Positions 37,047 to 46,300 of a DNA stretch of 64,000 nucleotides are shown piece after piece. Below the pieces are notes generated by a model. The model searched no databases and had not been told where the DNA came from. It saw only the letters and a program-made list of their open reading frames with translations. Source of the DNA: Hyphomicrobium sp. CS1BSMeth3 (GTDB lineage Bacteria > Pseudomonadota > Alphaproteobacteria > Rhizobiales > Hyphomicrobiaceae); assembly GCF_900117415.1 (NCBI RefSeq), contig NZ_FPEI01000006.1:496001-560000 (forward strand), in the 5' to 3' direction. Both the position numbers and the translations under genes were made by a program. Position 1 is the first letter of the stretch, and every line of letters begins with the position of its first letter.

Positions 37047-37134
37047 GGGAACTATGGGAACATAGGGAACAGTATTGATTTATTAGTTGGTTTTCCGTTC
37101 CCACAGCGTTCCCAAGCGCTGATGGAGTGGGAAC
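37047..37134. repeat. GGGAAC iteron cluster (left)
   Basis: Six copies of GGGAAC or its complement within 88 bases: 37047, 37056 and 37065 (9-bp period, direct), 37097 and 37108 (11-bp period, complementary) and 37129. An AT-rich stretch with TATTGATTTATTA lies between. Iterons beside an AT-rich segment are typical of replication origins; the element encodes prim-pol, helicase-like ATPase and SSB. A matching cluster is at 56301-56374. Confidence 0.65.
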
Positions 37135-37248
37135 GTCTGGAGTGAGGCGAGCGATGGCAGATGTTGTCCGGGAGAACGAAGGCGCTCTTGTTTGCGGTCA
37201 GCAAGACGGACGAACGACCGCCGTATTGCGCAGCCGCGGAGATCAGTG

Positions 37249-38121
37249 GTGACGCGGAAGCAAGGACGGGGCCGTAGCGCGTGCAGCCCAGCAGCCAACG
37301 AGGCGAATTGGTCTTGGGAGGCTATCGCAACGGATGTCAATCTGTTCGCAGGCCTTGGCAGTCAGCTGGACCTGACATTCTCACCTCGGATCCAAGATCA
37401 CGTTGCGCGAGCGCTCGGACGATTCGTCAGGCAGGCCCAATCGAAACCAACCCACGCCGAATACTCTGCCGCTAAGAAGCAGCTCGCGAAGGCTACGCAA
37501 GCATACGTCAAGCTACTCAGCGAGTTTCGGACCGGGCCCGATTTGGCAAAGCGACTAGCCGCAGAGGCGCTGTTCTTCGCGGCAGGTGAACCAAAGCTCG
37601 GGTTCAGACCAGATGAAGGCCCGCCGGACCCGCCTCTTAGGTCTCGTCTCGAGGCTCAACTCACCGATGCCGCAATATCACTTGAAGAAATGGGGCATCT
37701 GGAGAGGGGACGCCCGAAGATCAAGAGAGAAGATCTGTTCTGTGCGCTTTATCTAGCCTTTGAAGCGGCAGGAGGAAGGCCAACCGCCAACTTCAATGCC
37801 CTCACCGACATGATCGATTCGAAGTTTGTGCGGTTTGTTCAGCAGTTGATCCAAGCCTGCCCATCAGAGGCTCAGAAGGCCATGGGGGCTGTCCCAGTTG
37901 CCACTAGAGGACAACTGCGCGCGTGGCGAAATGATCCGGGTTGCCGAGGCGGGCCAGACTCCGCTGAAGGACGTCAATGGCTTCAATACCTTCAAGCCGC
38001 TCCTAGGGTTGCGATGCATCGCAGGGGAGGAGTTACGGTGTACCGATCTGCAGGCACGCAGAGGAGTGCAAGTCCGGCTCGATCTCATAGGCAGAAAAAT
38101 AGCCGCCGAAGATCGGATTAA
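37249..38121 (+). CDS. Hypothetical protein of the integrated element
   Basis: A 290-residue protein without a family I recognise. The N-terminal two thirds are protein-like: ANWSWEAIATDVNLFAGLGS, LDLTFSPRIQDHVARALGRF, then helical AEYSAAKKQLAKATQAYVKL and KREDLFCALYLAFEAAGGRP. From about residue 220 the composition turns to Arg/Ser/Ala/Gly and looks like a shadow frame. Over that part (37898-38125) the next frame reads more naturally (MIRVAEAGQTPLKDVNGFNT onward), so the true 3' end may involve a frameshift or a separate small gene. A GTG start at 37249 has GGAG 7 bp upstream. Confidence 0.6.
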   Translation: MTRKQGRGRSACSPAANEANWSWEAIATDVNLFAGLGSQLDLTFSPRIQDHVARALGRFVRQAQSKPTHAEYSAAKKQLAKATQAYVKLLSEFRTGPDLAKRLAAEALFFAAGEPKLGFRPDEGPPDPPLRSRLEAQLTDAAISLEEMGHLERGRPKIKREDLFCALYLAFEAAGGRPTANFNALTDMIDSKFVRFVQQLIQACPSEAQKAMGAVPVATRGQLRAWRNDPGCRGGPDSAEGRQWLQYLQAAPRVAMHRRGGVTVYRSAGTQRSASPARSHRQKNSRRRSD

Positions 38122-38202
38122 ATAGCCTTTAGCTATGTGACGGACATCATCGGATTACTCCGGTCGTCGCCAATTTTTGGCGGATTGTACCAAGGAGTTG
38201 CC

Positions 38203-38436
38203 ATGCCGGCCCTACCTTCAGCCCCCAACCCTGCTCGCCCCACTTCCCCCGCGGCCTGTGAGCGCTTCGCCTATCCCATCAACGACGCCTGCTATGCGCT
38301 CGGCATCAAACGCTCTCTGGCTTACGAGCTGATCAAGCGCGGTGAGCTTAAGGCGATCAAGATTGCCGGTCGCACGCTGATTCCACGATCGGAGATCGAG
38401 CGCCTCACCCGCGTGGATCGCGACGAAGCCGCCTGA
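38203..38436 (+). CDS. Excisionase-like helix-turn-helix protein
   Basis: A 77-residue DNA-binding protein. After a Pro/Ala-rich lead the MerR/excisionase-type helix-turn-helix reads AYPINDACYALGIKRSLAYE and LIKRGELKAIKIAGRTLIPR, with SEIERL closing the wing. Such proteins direct the integrase toward excision or regulate replication genes. AAGGAG lies 5 bp before the ATG at 38203. It stands directly before the replication genes, so a regulatory or Xis role is likely. Confidence 0.85.
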   Translation: MPALPSAPNPARPTSPAACERFAYPINDACYALGIKRSLAYELIKRGELKAIKIAGRTLIPRSEIERLTRVDRDEAA

Positions 38437-38579
38437 CACGCGACCGCCGCCCCCTGGCGGACATCCAGGCAGCGGCGGTGAAGATCGTCAATTGGAGCGC
38501 GCCCGTTCTATCACTTCCCCCACGATGATGAAAGCGACTTGCGCGCTGTTCTCGACCAAAAGGATCGGAACAGTAGACC

Positions 38580-39599
38580 ATGCAGCAGGCAAATGCCGAT
38601 GAGATCAGGCGTGATCGATCTCAACTGAGCTTGGCTCTTTGGTACGCGCGCCGGGGCTTCCCCGTCTTCCCGGTGAATCCATGGAACAAGCGGCCATACT
38701 GCCTCCACGGCTTTCACGACGCGACATGCGACGAGGCCATCATTGAAACTTGGTGGCGCCGCTGGCTCGCTGCGCTTGTGGGCATTCCTACGGGACCGCG
38801 AAGCGGCTACTGGGTGCTCGATGTTGACGGCGAGGCCGGGAGCGCGAGCCTCGAGGAGATCCTTGCAGCGCTGGGCATTCAGCGTCTGGAAGGCCTGACC
38901 GCGGTTATCGTGCGTACGCCGAGCGGCGGGCTGCACCTCTACTTCCGCTGCGGGCCGGGCGAGGAAGTGCGGACACGGGCGAGCGACATTGCTCCCGGAA
39001 TCGATACGCGCGGCCTTGGCGGCTACATCATCGCTGCCGGCAATCGTCGTCCAGATGGCCGGAGCTATGATCTGATCGGGACGGCCGCCGAAATCTCAGA
39101 GGCGTCCTTCGCTCCCCGTGATCTCGTCTTTCTCGGCACATTCAACAGGCGCGAACGCGAGCAGATCGTCTCACAACCCAAGCTGCGCTCTCGAATGTGC
39201 GACGCCACGCCATCAGAATGGCCCGGCATCATGCGAGCGTATCGGGATGCGGAGGCCGAGAGATTGCAGGCCCAACGCCCGCCTTCTTCCCCTGATGCTC
39301 TGCGACGCCAGGCGCTCCACGATCTCCATGAGGCGGCCGACGAGTACGCATCCCGGCTAGACGGGCGTCGTAATGGTCTCTTCACGGTCGCCTGTCGGAT
39401 CGCGCGCTATCCCGCGCATGGCGTGATCTCTGAGCACGAGTTCCGCTCGGCTCTGCTGCAGGCAGCCTGCAGCAATGGTGCGGTCGCCTCGCACGGTGAT
39501 GCTTGGTTCAATGACACGCTCCGTCGAGCTCTGGCCTACGGCGCCCGCGATGCGCTTCCGCCCGTTGCCAGACGCTTCATCCTCGAGAGCGCCGCATGA
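38580..39599 (+). CDS. Bifunctional DNA primase/polymerase (prim-pol) protein
   Basis: A 339-residue replication protein. The prim-pol domain covers about 15-185: LALWYARRGFPVFPVNPWNK, the metal-binding Asp81 and Asp83 in WVLDVDGEAGS, His119 in TPSGGLHLYFR, and IDTRGLGGYIIAAGNRRPDG near 141-160. The C-terminal half is helical (EAADEYASRLDGRRNGLFTV) and may bind the partner helicase. It overlaps the DUF927 ATPase gene by 4 bp. Prim-pol plus helicase genes are the typical replication cassette of satellites and integrative plasmids. Confidence 0.92.
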   Translation: MQQANADEIRRDRSQLSLALWYARRGFPVFPVNPWNKRPYCLHGFHDATCDEAIIETWWRRWLAALVGIPTGPRSGYWVLDVDGEAGSASLEEILAALGIQRLEGLTAVIVRTPSGGLHLYFRCGPGEEVRTRASDIAPGIDTRGLGGYIIAAGNRRPDGRSYDLIGTAAEISEASFAPRDLVFLGTFNRREREQIVSQPKLRSRMCDATPSEWPGIMRAYRDAEAERLQAQRPPSSPDALRRQALHDLHEAADEYASRLDGRRNGLFTVACRIARYPAHGVISEHEFRSALLQAACSNGAVASHGDAWFNDTLRRALAYGARDALPPVARRFILESAA

Positions 39600-41419
39600 C
39601 CAATCTTCATGTGCTCTCGGACGCAGCCACTCGCCGGGCTGGCAAGCAGCCGAAGAAGCCAGCGAGCAAATTGCGCGACGGGGCTATTCGATATGCCGCC
39701 GATGGCTCCCTCGAGATGCAGGACGAGGATGCCTGGCGCGACATTTGCTCGCCTATCAAGCTCAAGGGAGTCTTCCGGGATAACCACTCCTTGAATTGGG
39801 GGCGGCGAGTTTCGGTGCAGGACCCCGACGGCCGCTGGAATGAGGCACTCCTCCCGGCGGAATGGCTAATCGGAGACGGGAACCGAGGCCTTGAGATCAT
39901 CGCCAACAGAGGCGGCCGCATCAAACCAGGCAAGGAGTGTCGGGCTGGCGTGCTTCGGTATCTCAACCGGATCACTGATCTTGATAGCAGCCGGCTGCCG
40001 CGAGTCATCATCGCACAGCGTACTGGCTGGCATGGCGATAGCTTCGTGCTGCCAGATCGCGTGATCGGTGGGATTGAGGATGTCTGCTATCAGCCTCGCT
40101 CGATTTCGGCAGCAGTTGCTCAGCGCGGTTCGCTCGAGGATTGGCAGAGAAAGGTAGCCGCGCCGGCCAGAAGCAATAGCCGGCTGGTGTTGTCTCTGTC
40201 GCTCGCCTTTGCGGCGCCTTTGCTCGGCCGGCTTGGCTACAGCGAGGGCTTCATCGTCCACTTTCGAGGCGGCTCCAGCACTGGGAAGACGACCGCACTG
40301 GAGGTGGCCGGCAGCGTGTGGGGTGGCGGTGATATCGGCGGCTATAGCCAGAGTTGGCACGCAACGTCAAACGGCATTGAGGCGATTGCCGAGGCGCATT
40401 GCGATCTCCTGATCTGTCTCGATGAGCTCGGTCAGTGTCGCGCCGACGATGCAGGACGCGTCGCTTATCAGCTAGCGGCGGGTATGGGGCGCGGTCGCGC
40501 ACTCGTTGACGGCAACGGGGCCACAAGGAAGCGCTGGCGCACACTCGGCCTCAGCACTGGCGAGTTGTCCTTGGAGGACAAGCTTCGAGAGGGAAGGACC
40601 GGACAGCGGATTATGGCCGGTCAGGCCGTCCGCTTCATCGATCTTGCCGCTGATGCGGAGAAGGGCTTCGGCTTGTTCGATCATGCGCCAGAAATCCGGG
40701 GAAATCCGGATGCCACAGTGCGCGAGCGCGGGCGCGCCCTTGCAGATCGCCTCAAGGATGCTGTGCAGGTGAACTACGGCACAGCCGGCCCTGCATTTCT
40801 CGAGGCAGTCATCGCAGATCTTGAAGACGCGCTTATCAACGTACGCAGCGACATCGAGGCTATTATCGCAAGGATGGCGCCGCCCGTTGCCGATGGTCAG
40901 GTGCAGCGCGTCGCGCGGCATTTCGCCTTAATCGGAGCCGCTGGAGAGCTGGCAACGATGCATGGCATTCTTCCGTGGCCGCGGGGAGAGGCGTCCCAGG
41001 CGGCGGAGGTCTGTTTCCGGGATTGGCTCGCTTCGCGTGGTACTGCTGGTGCTTCGGAGATAGAGGATGCCATCAACCATTTGCGCGCGGTGATCGAGCG
41101 CGATGGTGCCTCGCGGTTTCAGAAAGACAGCTCACCATCTGATGCCGTTCGTGATCGCCTCGGCTTCACCAAGCCCGATGTCAACACAGGCGACGTGCTC
41201 TATCTCTTTCAGGCAGAGGCTTGGAAGTCGATCATGGCGGGGCGAGACCCCGGCCGCATTGCTCGGGAGCTCGTCGGTCGCCGCATCATTCGCCCAGGTG
41301 AGAATGGTCGAACGCAGCGCAAAGAGCGTCTGTCGGGTCATCCTCCCCAGCGCTTCTATGTGATCTCGCACACGGCCTTGTTCGCCGATCACGGTGACGA
41401 TGTGGGGGATGGCACATGA
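39596..41419 (+). CDS. DUF927 domain ATPase (helicase-like)
   Basis: A 607-residue P-loop protein of the DUF927 group, thought to unwind DNA for the prim-pol. Walker A is FRGGSSTGKTTALEVAGSVW (Lys231) and Walker B LLICLDELGQ (Asp276, Glu277); GAGMGRG-type sensor sequence is seen as AAGMGRGRALVDGNG. The N-terminal 180 residues (WGRRVSVQDPDGRW, GWHGDSFVLPDRVIGG) form the usual beta-rich part. The C-terminus (DAVRDRLGFTKPDVNTGDVL) looks like a winged helix. It is coupled by 4-bp overlaps to prim-pol upstream and ssb downstream. Confidence 0.9.
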   Translation: MTNLHVLSDAATRRAGKQPKKPASKLRDGAIRYAADGSLEMQDEDAWRDICSPIKLKGVFRDNHSLNWGRRVSVQDPDGRWNEALLPAEWLIGDGNRGLEIIANRGGRIKPGKECRAGVLRYLNRITDLDSSRLPRVIIAQRTGWHGDSFVLPDRVIGGIEDVCYQPRSISAAVAQRGSLEDWQRKVAAPARSNSRLVLSLSLAFAAPLLGRLGYSEGFIVHFRGGSSTGKTTALEVAGSVWGGGDIGGYSQSWHATSNGIEAIAEAHCDLLICLDELGQCRADDAGRVAYQLAAGMGRGRALVDGNGATRKRWRTLGLSTGELSLEDKLREGRTGQRIMAGQAVRFIDLAADAEKGFGLFDHAPEIRGNPDATVRERGRALADRLKDAVQVNYGTAGPAFLEAVIADLEDALINVRSDIEAIIARMAPPVADGQVQRVARHFALIGAAGELATMHGILPWPRGEASQAAEVCFRDWLASRGTAGASEIEDAINHLRAVIERDGASRFQKDSSPSDAVRDRLGFTKPDVNTGDVLYLFQAEAWKSIMAGRDPGRIARELVGRRIIRPGENGRTQRKERLSGHPPQRFYVISHTALFADHGDDVGDGT

Positions 41420-41823
41420 TCACCACCACTCTCACCGGTCGCCTTGGTAGATCGCCGGAGCGGCGACTCACGAGCGCTGGGAAGCCGTGGCTCAGGTTCT
41501 CTGTCGCAGTCTCGCAAGGCGACGAAGGTACGGAATGGGTCAACGTCACAGTCTTTGGTGAATTGGTCGATGAGTTGCCGGACGATCTCGAGGCCGGCGA
41601 ACGTCTGCGCGTCGAAGGGCGTCTGAAGCTCAGCCGCTGGGAAGGACACGACGGACCGCGGTCCAGCCTGCAGGTCAACGCGAAGGCTATCGAGTTGCTC
41701 GACCGTGCCGGCTCCGAACGCCGAGCGTCCCGACGGAAGCCGAAACAGCAGAGCACGTCACAGCCGCCGGCCGATGCAGCGAGCGTCCCCCAGCGCATCC
41801 AAGATGATCCCATGCCGTGGTGA
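41416..41823 (+). CDS. ssb: Single-stranded DNA-binding protein
   Basis: A 135-residue SSB. The OB-fold reads TGRLGRSPERRLTSAGKPWL, RFSVAVSQ, TEWVNVTVFGELVDEL and LRVEGRLKLSRW. The acidic-hydrophobic tip QDDPMPW matches the C-terminal SSB tail that recruits other proteins. It starts within the end of the DUF927 gene (4-bp overlap), completing a prim-pol/helicase/SSB replication unit that is independent of chromosomal ssb. Confidence 0.92.
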   Translation: MITTTLTGRLGRSPERRLTSAGKPWLRFSVAVSQGDEGTEWVNVTVFGELVDELPDDLEAGERLRVEGRLKLSRWEGHDGPRSSLQVNAKAIELLDRAGSERRASRRKPKQQSTSQPPADAASVPQRIQDDPMPW

Positions 41824-41830
41824 GGATGAA

Positions 41831-42037
41831 ATGAGCTCGAAGCCCGAAGCAGTCGTCAAGGTCTGCCAGCAGTGCCAGGAGGAGAAGCCGGCGGCAGCAT
41901 TCTTCCCTAGCCCCCTCCACGCCGACGGCTTCACGGATCGCTGCAAGCGGTGCGTGTTCGAGCGCTCGCGGCAAGAGCAGGCACGGCGCGAGAAGCGCGC
42001 CCAGCATGAAGCAGCACCCCTTCAGGGCAGCCGGTAA
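41831..42037 (+). CDS. Small zinc-finger-like protein
   Basis: A 68-residue protein with two CxxC pairs: VCQQCQEEKPAAAFFPSP at about 11-28 and DRCKRC at 36-41, a treble-clef-like zinc site as found in many phage and plasmid proteins. The tail is a basic helix (ERSRQEQARREKRAQHE). GAGGAT lies 4 bp before the ATG. It follows ssb by 7 bp and precedes the first virion-type gene by 11 bp, so it is part of the same operon. Its role is unknown; nucleic-acid binding is likely. Confidence 0.8.
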   Translation: MSSKPEAVVKVCQQCQEEKPAAAFFPSPLHADGFTDRCKRCVFERSRQEQARREKRAQHEAAPLQGSR

Positions 42038-42048
42038 GGAGCAACGTG

Positions 42049-43353
42049 ATGGCAATCAATCTTATGCAGATGCCCACCTACGATCCCGGGAACGGCATCG
42101 ACTTCTCACCGATCTCGAATGCTCTGACTGAGAACCGCCAGCAGCAGCAGTGGCAGCAGCAGAACAAGCTCGCTCAGGCCGGTTTGGACATGCAGCGCGA
42201 GCGACTGGGGTTCGAACGCAACCGTCTCGCGATGCAGCAGGAGACGCATGGCGTGCAAATGGCTTCAGCTCAACGGGAGCAGGATGTCGCCGATGCGCGC
42301 GATTGGGCTGCTTTCCATCGGCATGTCAGCGGCCTGCCAGAGGATCAGCAACAGGCCATGTGGGCGCGCCGCTTCGAGAGCCCGCGCTTCAAGGACCACC
42401 CAGCATTCTTACGCGACTTCAAGACCGTCGGGCCGTACTTATACGCCGCGGCCTCACAGTACCTCGACGAGAAGGAGTTGGCGGCGCTGGGCCTCACGAA
42501 GGCTCAGACCGGCATGGCTTACGCACATACGGATCTCTATCGCGCGCAGGCCGCCGACTTCCAACGAAAGGCTGGGATGCCTGCGAATGCCGATCCGGAA
42601 TTTGCCAAGGCAATGGCGAAGAAGCACGCGGAGACTTACCAGGGGTACATCGACGAAGGTGATGCGAGCACAGCCGCAGCAGCCGACTTCAAAATGTTGG
42701 ACGACTTGAACAAGGTTGTGGGTTCCGGTGCTTGGGAAGCCTGGAAGCCGACGATTGGACCCTATGCGCAATCGCTCGGCATCAACGTGAGTGGGCTGAG
42801 TGCTGCCCAGACTTTCCAGGCCATCGCGAACAAGCTCACGCCCGGCATGCGCCCAAAGGGGTCTGGATCCACGTCCGACAAGGACATGGCAATTTTCCAG
42901 CAGTCACTGCCGCAGCTTTCACAGACACCAGCCGGACGCACGGAGATAATCAACACGTTCAAGGCTCTGCATGAGTACAAAATCGAGCGCGCCAGGATCG
43001 CGAATGACGTCGCCAACGGCTATATGAGCCGTCAGGACGGCATGGCTCGCATTCGAGCGCTGCAAGATCCATTCGCGCGCATCAAGGCTATGCGGGCGAC
43101 CGGTCGCGGAACGGGCGGACCACCCATGCCGACGCCGCAGGGAACACAGTCACCCCAGGCCGCGCCGCGTCCTCTTCCTCCGCATCAAGGCGGATCGGGA
43201 GCTTCGCCAGCACAGCGCTCTCCTATCACCGGGGCGCCAATGCCACTCGGGCCGCCAGGCCAGCAGTTTATGCGCCCGGCCGGTACGGTGCCGCCCGCGC
43301 AGGGCGGATCTCGAAGGCTTCGATACAATTCGGCGACTGGGGAGCTTGAGTAA
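42049..43353 (+). CDS. Virion-associated/ejection-type protein (hypothetical)
   Basis: A 434-residue protein. The N-terminus (GIDFSPISNALTENRQQQQW, then QNKLAQAGLDMQRERLGFER) is Gln-rich and helical, like internal or ejection proteins of podoviruses. The middle is helical (KHAETYQGYIDEGDASTAAA). The last 110 residues are Pro/Gly/Gln-rich and disordered, ending with RLRYNSATGELE, a terminal motif I associate with phage virion proteins. AAGGAG lies 7 bp before the ATG at 42049. It overlaps the start of the 1467-residue gene by one base (TAATG), so both are made together. Confidence 0.65.
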   Translation: MAINLMQMPTYDPGNGIDFSPISNALTENRQQQQWQQQNKLAQAGLDMQRERLGFERNRLAMQQETHGVQMASAQREQDVADARDWAAFHRHVSGLPEDQQQAMWARRFESPRFKDHPAFLRDFKTVGPYLYAAASQYLDEKELAALGLTKAQTGMAYAHTDLYRAQAADFQRKAGMPANADPEFAKAMAKKHAETYQGYIDEGDASTAAAADFKMLDDLNKVVGSGAWEAWKPTIGPYAQSLGINVSGLSAAQTFQAIANKLTPGMRPKGSGSTSDKDMAIFQQSLPQLSQTPAGRTEIINTFKALHEYKIERARIANDVANGYMSRQDGMARIRALQDPFARIKAMRATGRGTGGPPMPTPQGTQSPQAAPRPLPPHQGGSGASPAQRSPITGAPMPLGPPGQQFMRPAGTVPPAQGGSRRLRYNSATGELE

Positions 43354-46300
43354 TGGCGATCGAGGTCGAAGGGCCGGATGGCACGGTCATTGAATTCCCG
43401 GACGACACGTCTTCAGACGTGATGAAGGGTGTCCTAGCGAAGCGCTATCCCGCATCAGACTCCAAGACGCCCGGCATGATCGAGAGCTTCGCTCGTGGTG
43501 CTGGCACGGGAGCAACGTTTGGCTTCGATGATGAGCTGGGCCTGCAGGATAAAGACGCGCGGGAAGCCGCCCGTAAGGCCAATCCCTGGACGTACTTTGC
43601 AGGCGAGATGGCGGGCGGAATGGTGCCGGTCGCAGCTGCCGGACCGCTCGGCGTTCTGGCAAAAGGCGGTAGCATGATCGCGAGAGGGGCGAGAGCAATC
43701 ACCGGTGCATTCGCGCCTCAGACCGCAACGACCTTCACGCAGGCCGCCGGTCAGGGCCTCAAACTCGGTTTGACCCATGGTGCCATGCACGGCGCTGGCA
43801 ATGCAGAAGGCGGACTCGTAGAGCGCGCCAAGGGTGCGGGATCTGGAGCCGTGATCTCTGGCTTGTCTGGCTTGGCGCTCGGGCCGGCCATCCACGCCGT
43901 AAGCAGAACCGCGCAACACATGGCAGGAGCTCGAGCAGCGGCGGCGCAGGAAACGGACGATGCCAGCCAGGGTGCGCTCATGGCGATCTCCCGCGGACTC
44001 GAGCGCGACCGCATCTCGCCGGATGACATTGTGGCCGGCATCCGCAGTGATCTCCCGTCCAGCACGGCCATGGCCGGCGGCAATCGCTATTGGGGATCAG
44101 CGAATGCGCGGCAGCCCTGGACCGACGACATGATCGAGGATGTCGTGCTGCGCACTCTCGACGGCGAAACGCCGGGGGCTATCGCGCGCGCCTTGCAGGT
44201 CAACGGGAGAGGACCGTCAACCGGCGCGATCAATACCCTTCTCAAGGATATGGAGTTCAAGAGTCGGGGCCCGCTCAATCTCGTGGACCGCGCCGGCATG
44301 GTGCGTCCCGGCTCAGGCGACAACACGCAGATGACCCTGCGAGCCGCGGCGGCAACGCCAGGCGAGGCGCGCTCTATCGCTCGCGAGGCCCTGCTCGAGC
44401 GGCAAGTGGGCGCCGGCAGCCGGCTCGGCCAGGCCTTCGAGCGTCTGATTGGGTCAGGGGATTTCGAGGGCGTTGCCGCGAGGCACTCGGAAGCTCTCCG
44501 CGGCGCCGGCACAAAAGCCTATGCGGCTGCGTTTCAAGCAGAGAAGCCATTTGACCTCCGGCCGATCGTTCTCAGGCACATGGGCAGGTTTGATAACCGC
44601 CGCGGCCCCGTACCGGAAGAGATGATGTCGGCTATCAACTCACTGACGACGAACACACAGTTCGCAACCCTGCCTGGCGGGCCTGCCGCGAAACATCTCA
44701 CGACGCCCCAGACACTTCAGGAGTTCATCGACGCGCGGCAGAATCTCTCGGCTGCTATCGACGCGGCGGCGCGCAGGTACGGTGCGAGCAGCGGCCCGAC
44801 TCGCGCTCTCACGCAGCTCCGCCAGGAACTTACAGACGAGGTTGCCAGGACGAACCCGGCATGGAAGGCAGCCAACGATATCTGGCGCGATGGCAAGGCT
44901 GCAGAGGATGCGATGGCAGCGGGCGCCAGCATGGCCATGCGTCTCAATGCGAGAACACGCGAAGGTCTGCGTGAGTTCGTCGACGCAAAGAGAGCGTTGG
45001 GTAAGGCAAAGAGGGATCGGGATGTGGCCGGCCAGGATGCCGCGCTAGCACGTATAGATCTCTTTAAAGTCGGGCTTGTGCGATCGCTCAATGAGCAGAT
45101 CGCGAACAATGGAATGACTGCGGACCTGACGCGCACACTCCGCATGCCGGCGGCGCGCCAGATACTCGGCGATGTTCTCGGCAAGAAGGAAGCCGCCCAA
45201 CTGCTGCGCGTGGTCAATGCCGAGCACGCAATGCACCGTACCTACGGCTCGCAGTTCGGATCGCAGACGACACCGTTGAAAGAGGCGGTCGACGATCTCA
45301 ATTGGGCGCCGCGCATGTCCAGCGCATCTGATCTCATGCGACCTGGCAAATGGCTCGAGCTCGCAGGCGATGCAATTTCCAGCCGGTACAACGCCTCCCG
45401 CAACCGGCAGATGATGCCGATGCTGACGGACGAGAACCCCATGCGTCAGCTTCAGCTCATGCGCGCCGTCGACGCTGTGTCGCGCGCACGTGGTCAAGCA
45501 GGGCAGGTGGTTGGCCAGCCGCTTATGAGCGGCGTCGGTCCGCTGGGTGGAGCTCTTACGGCAGAGAACCAAGCAGGCTGGGACGAGGCAGAGCGCCGCC
45601 GGCAGCATTTCAACGAGCTCTATGGCGGCGAGGGGATGGCGCCGGGCTCCGAGCAGCCCCAAGGCGGCTACATCCCCAACGCTGGCGAGGGAGAGCTTCC
45701 CATGCCAGAGGCACCCCCTGGAGAGATGACGCTGCCGGACTACGGTCTTGGCCCCATGACGCAGCGTACGCAGCGTGGGCTACCCAACCCGGAACTGAGA
45801 TCGTCGCTGCCGACCGTCGACGGGCACGGCATTCCTTCCGGTGATGTCGCCAGAGAGGCCATCGCCCAACACGGACCTGGCATTGCTTATGAGATGACCG
45901 GGATTCCCTCCATTCAGCGCGGCGCGGGCAATATCCAGCGCGGCTATCAGGAAGGAGATCCGCTCAGAGCGGCAGCCGGCGGAGGCGAGGCCGTCCTCGG
46001 CATGGTGCCGGCGGGTTCGCTTGTGCGCGGTGGTAAGGCGCTGAAGGCGGCCACTGCCACACCTGGACGCACCGCCGCGGCGGCGGGCGCCACGCTCGGG
46101 CCCATGGCAGCCGCTGACGTGCGTGACGCGCGCGCGAGTGGGCAAGAGAAGGTGGCGGCTGCGGTCGAAGCCGACCCGACTGTGCAGCGGCATCGCGCTC
46201 GCCTCGAGAAGCTGCGCGAGGACTTGGCAGCCTCGCAGGGGTCGATCAAAGGTTTGAGCGAAAAGGCAGCCGACAAATCTCGCGCAGAGAAAGCGAAGCC

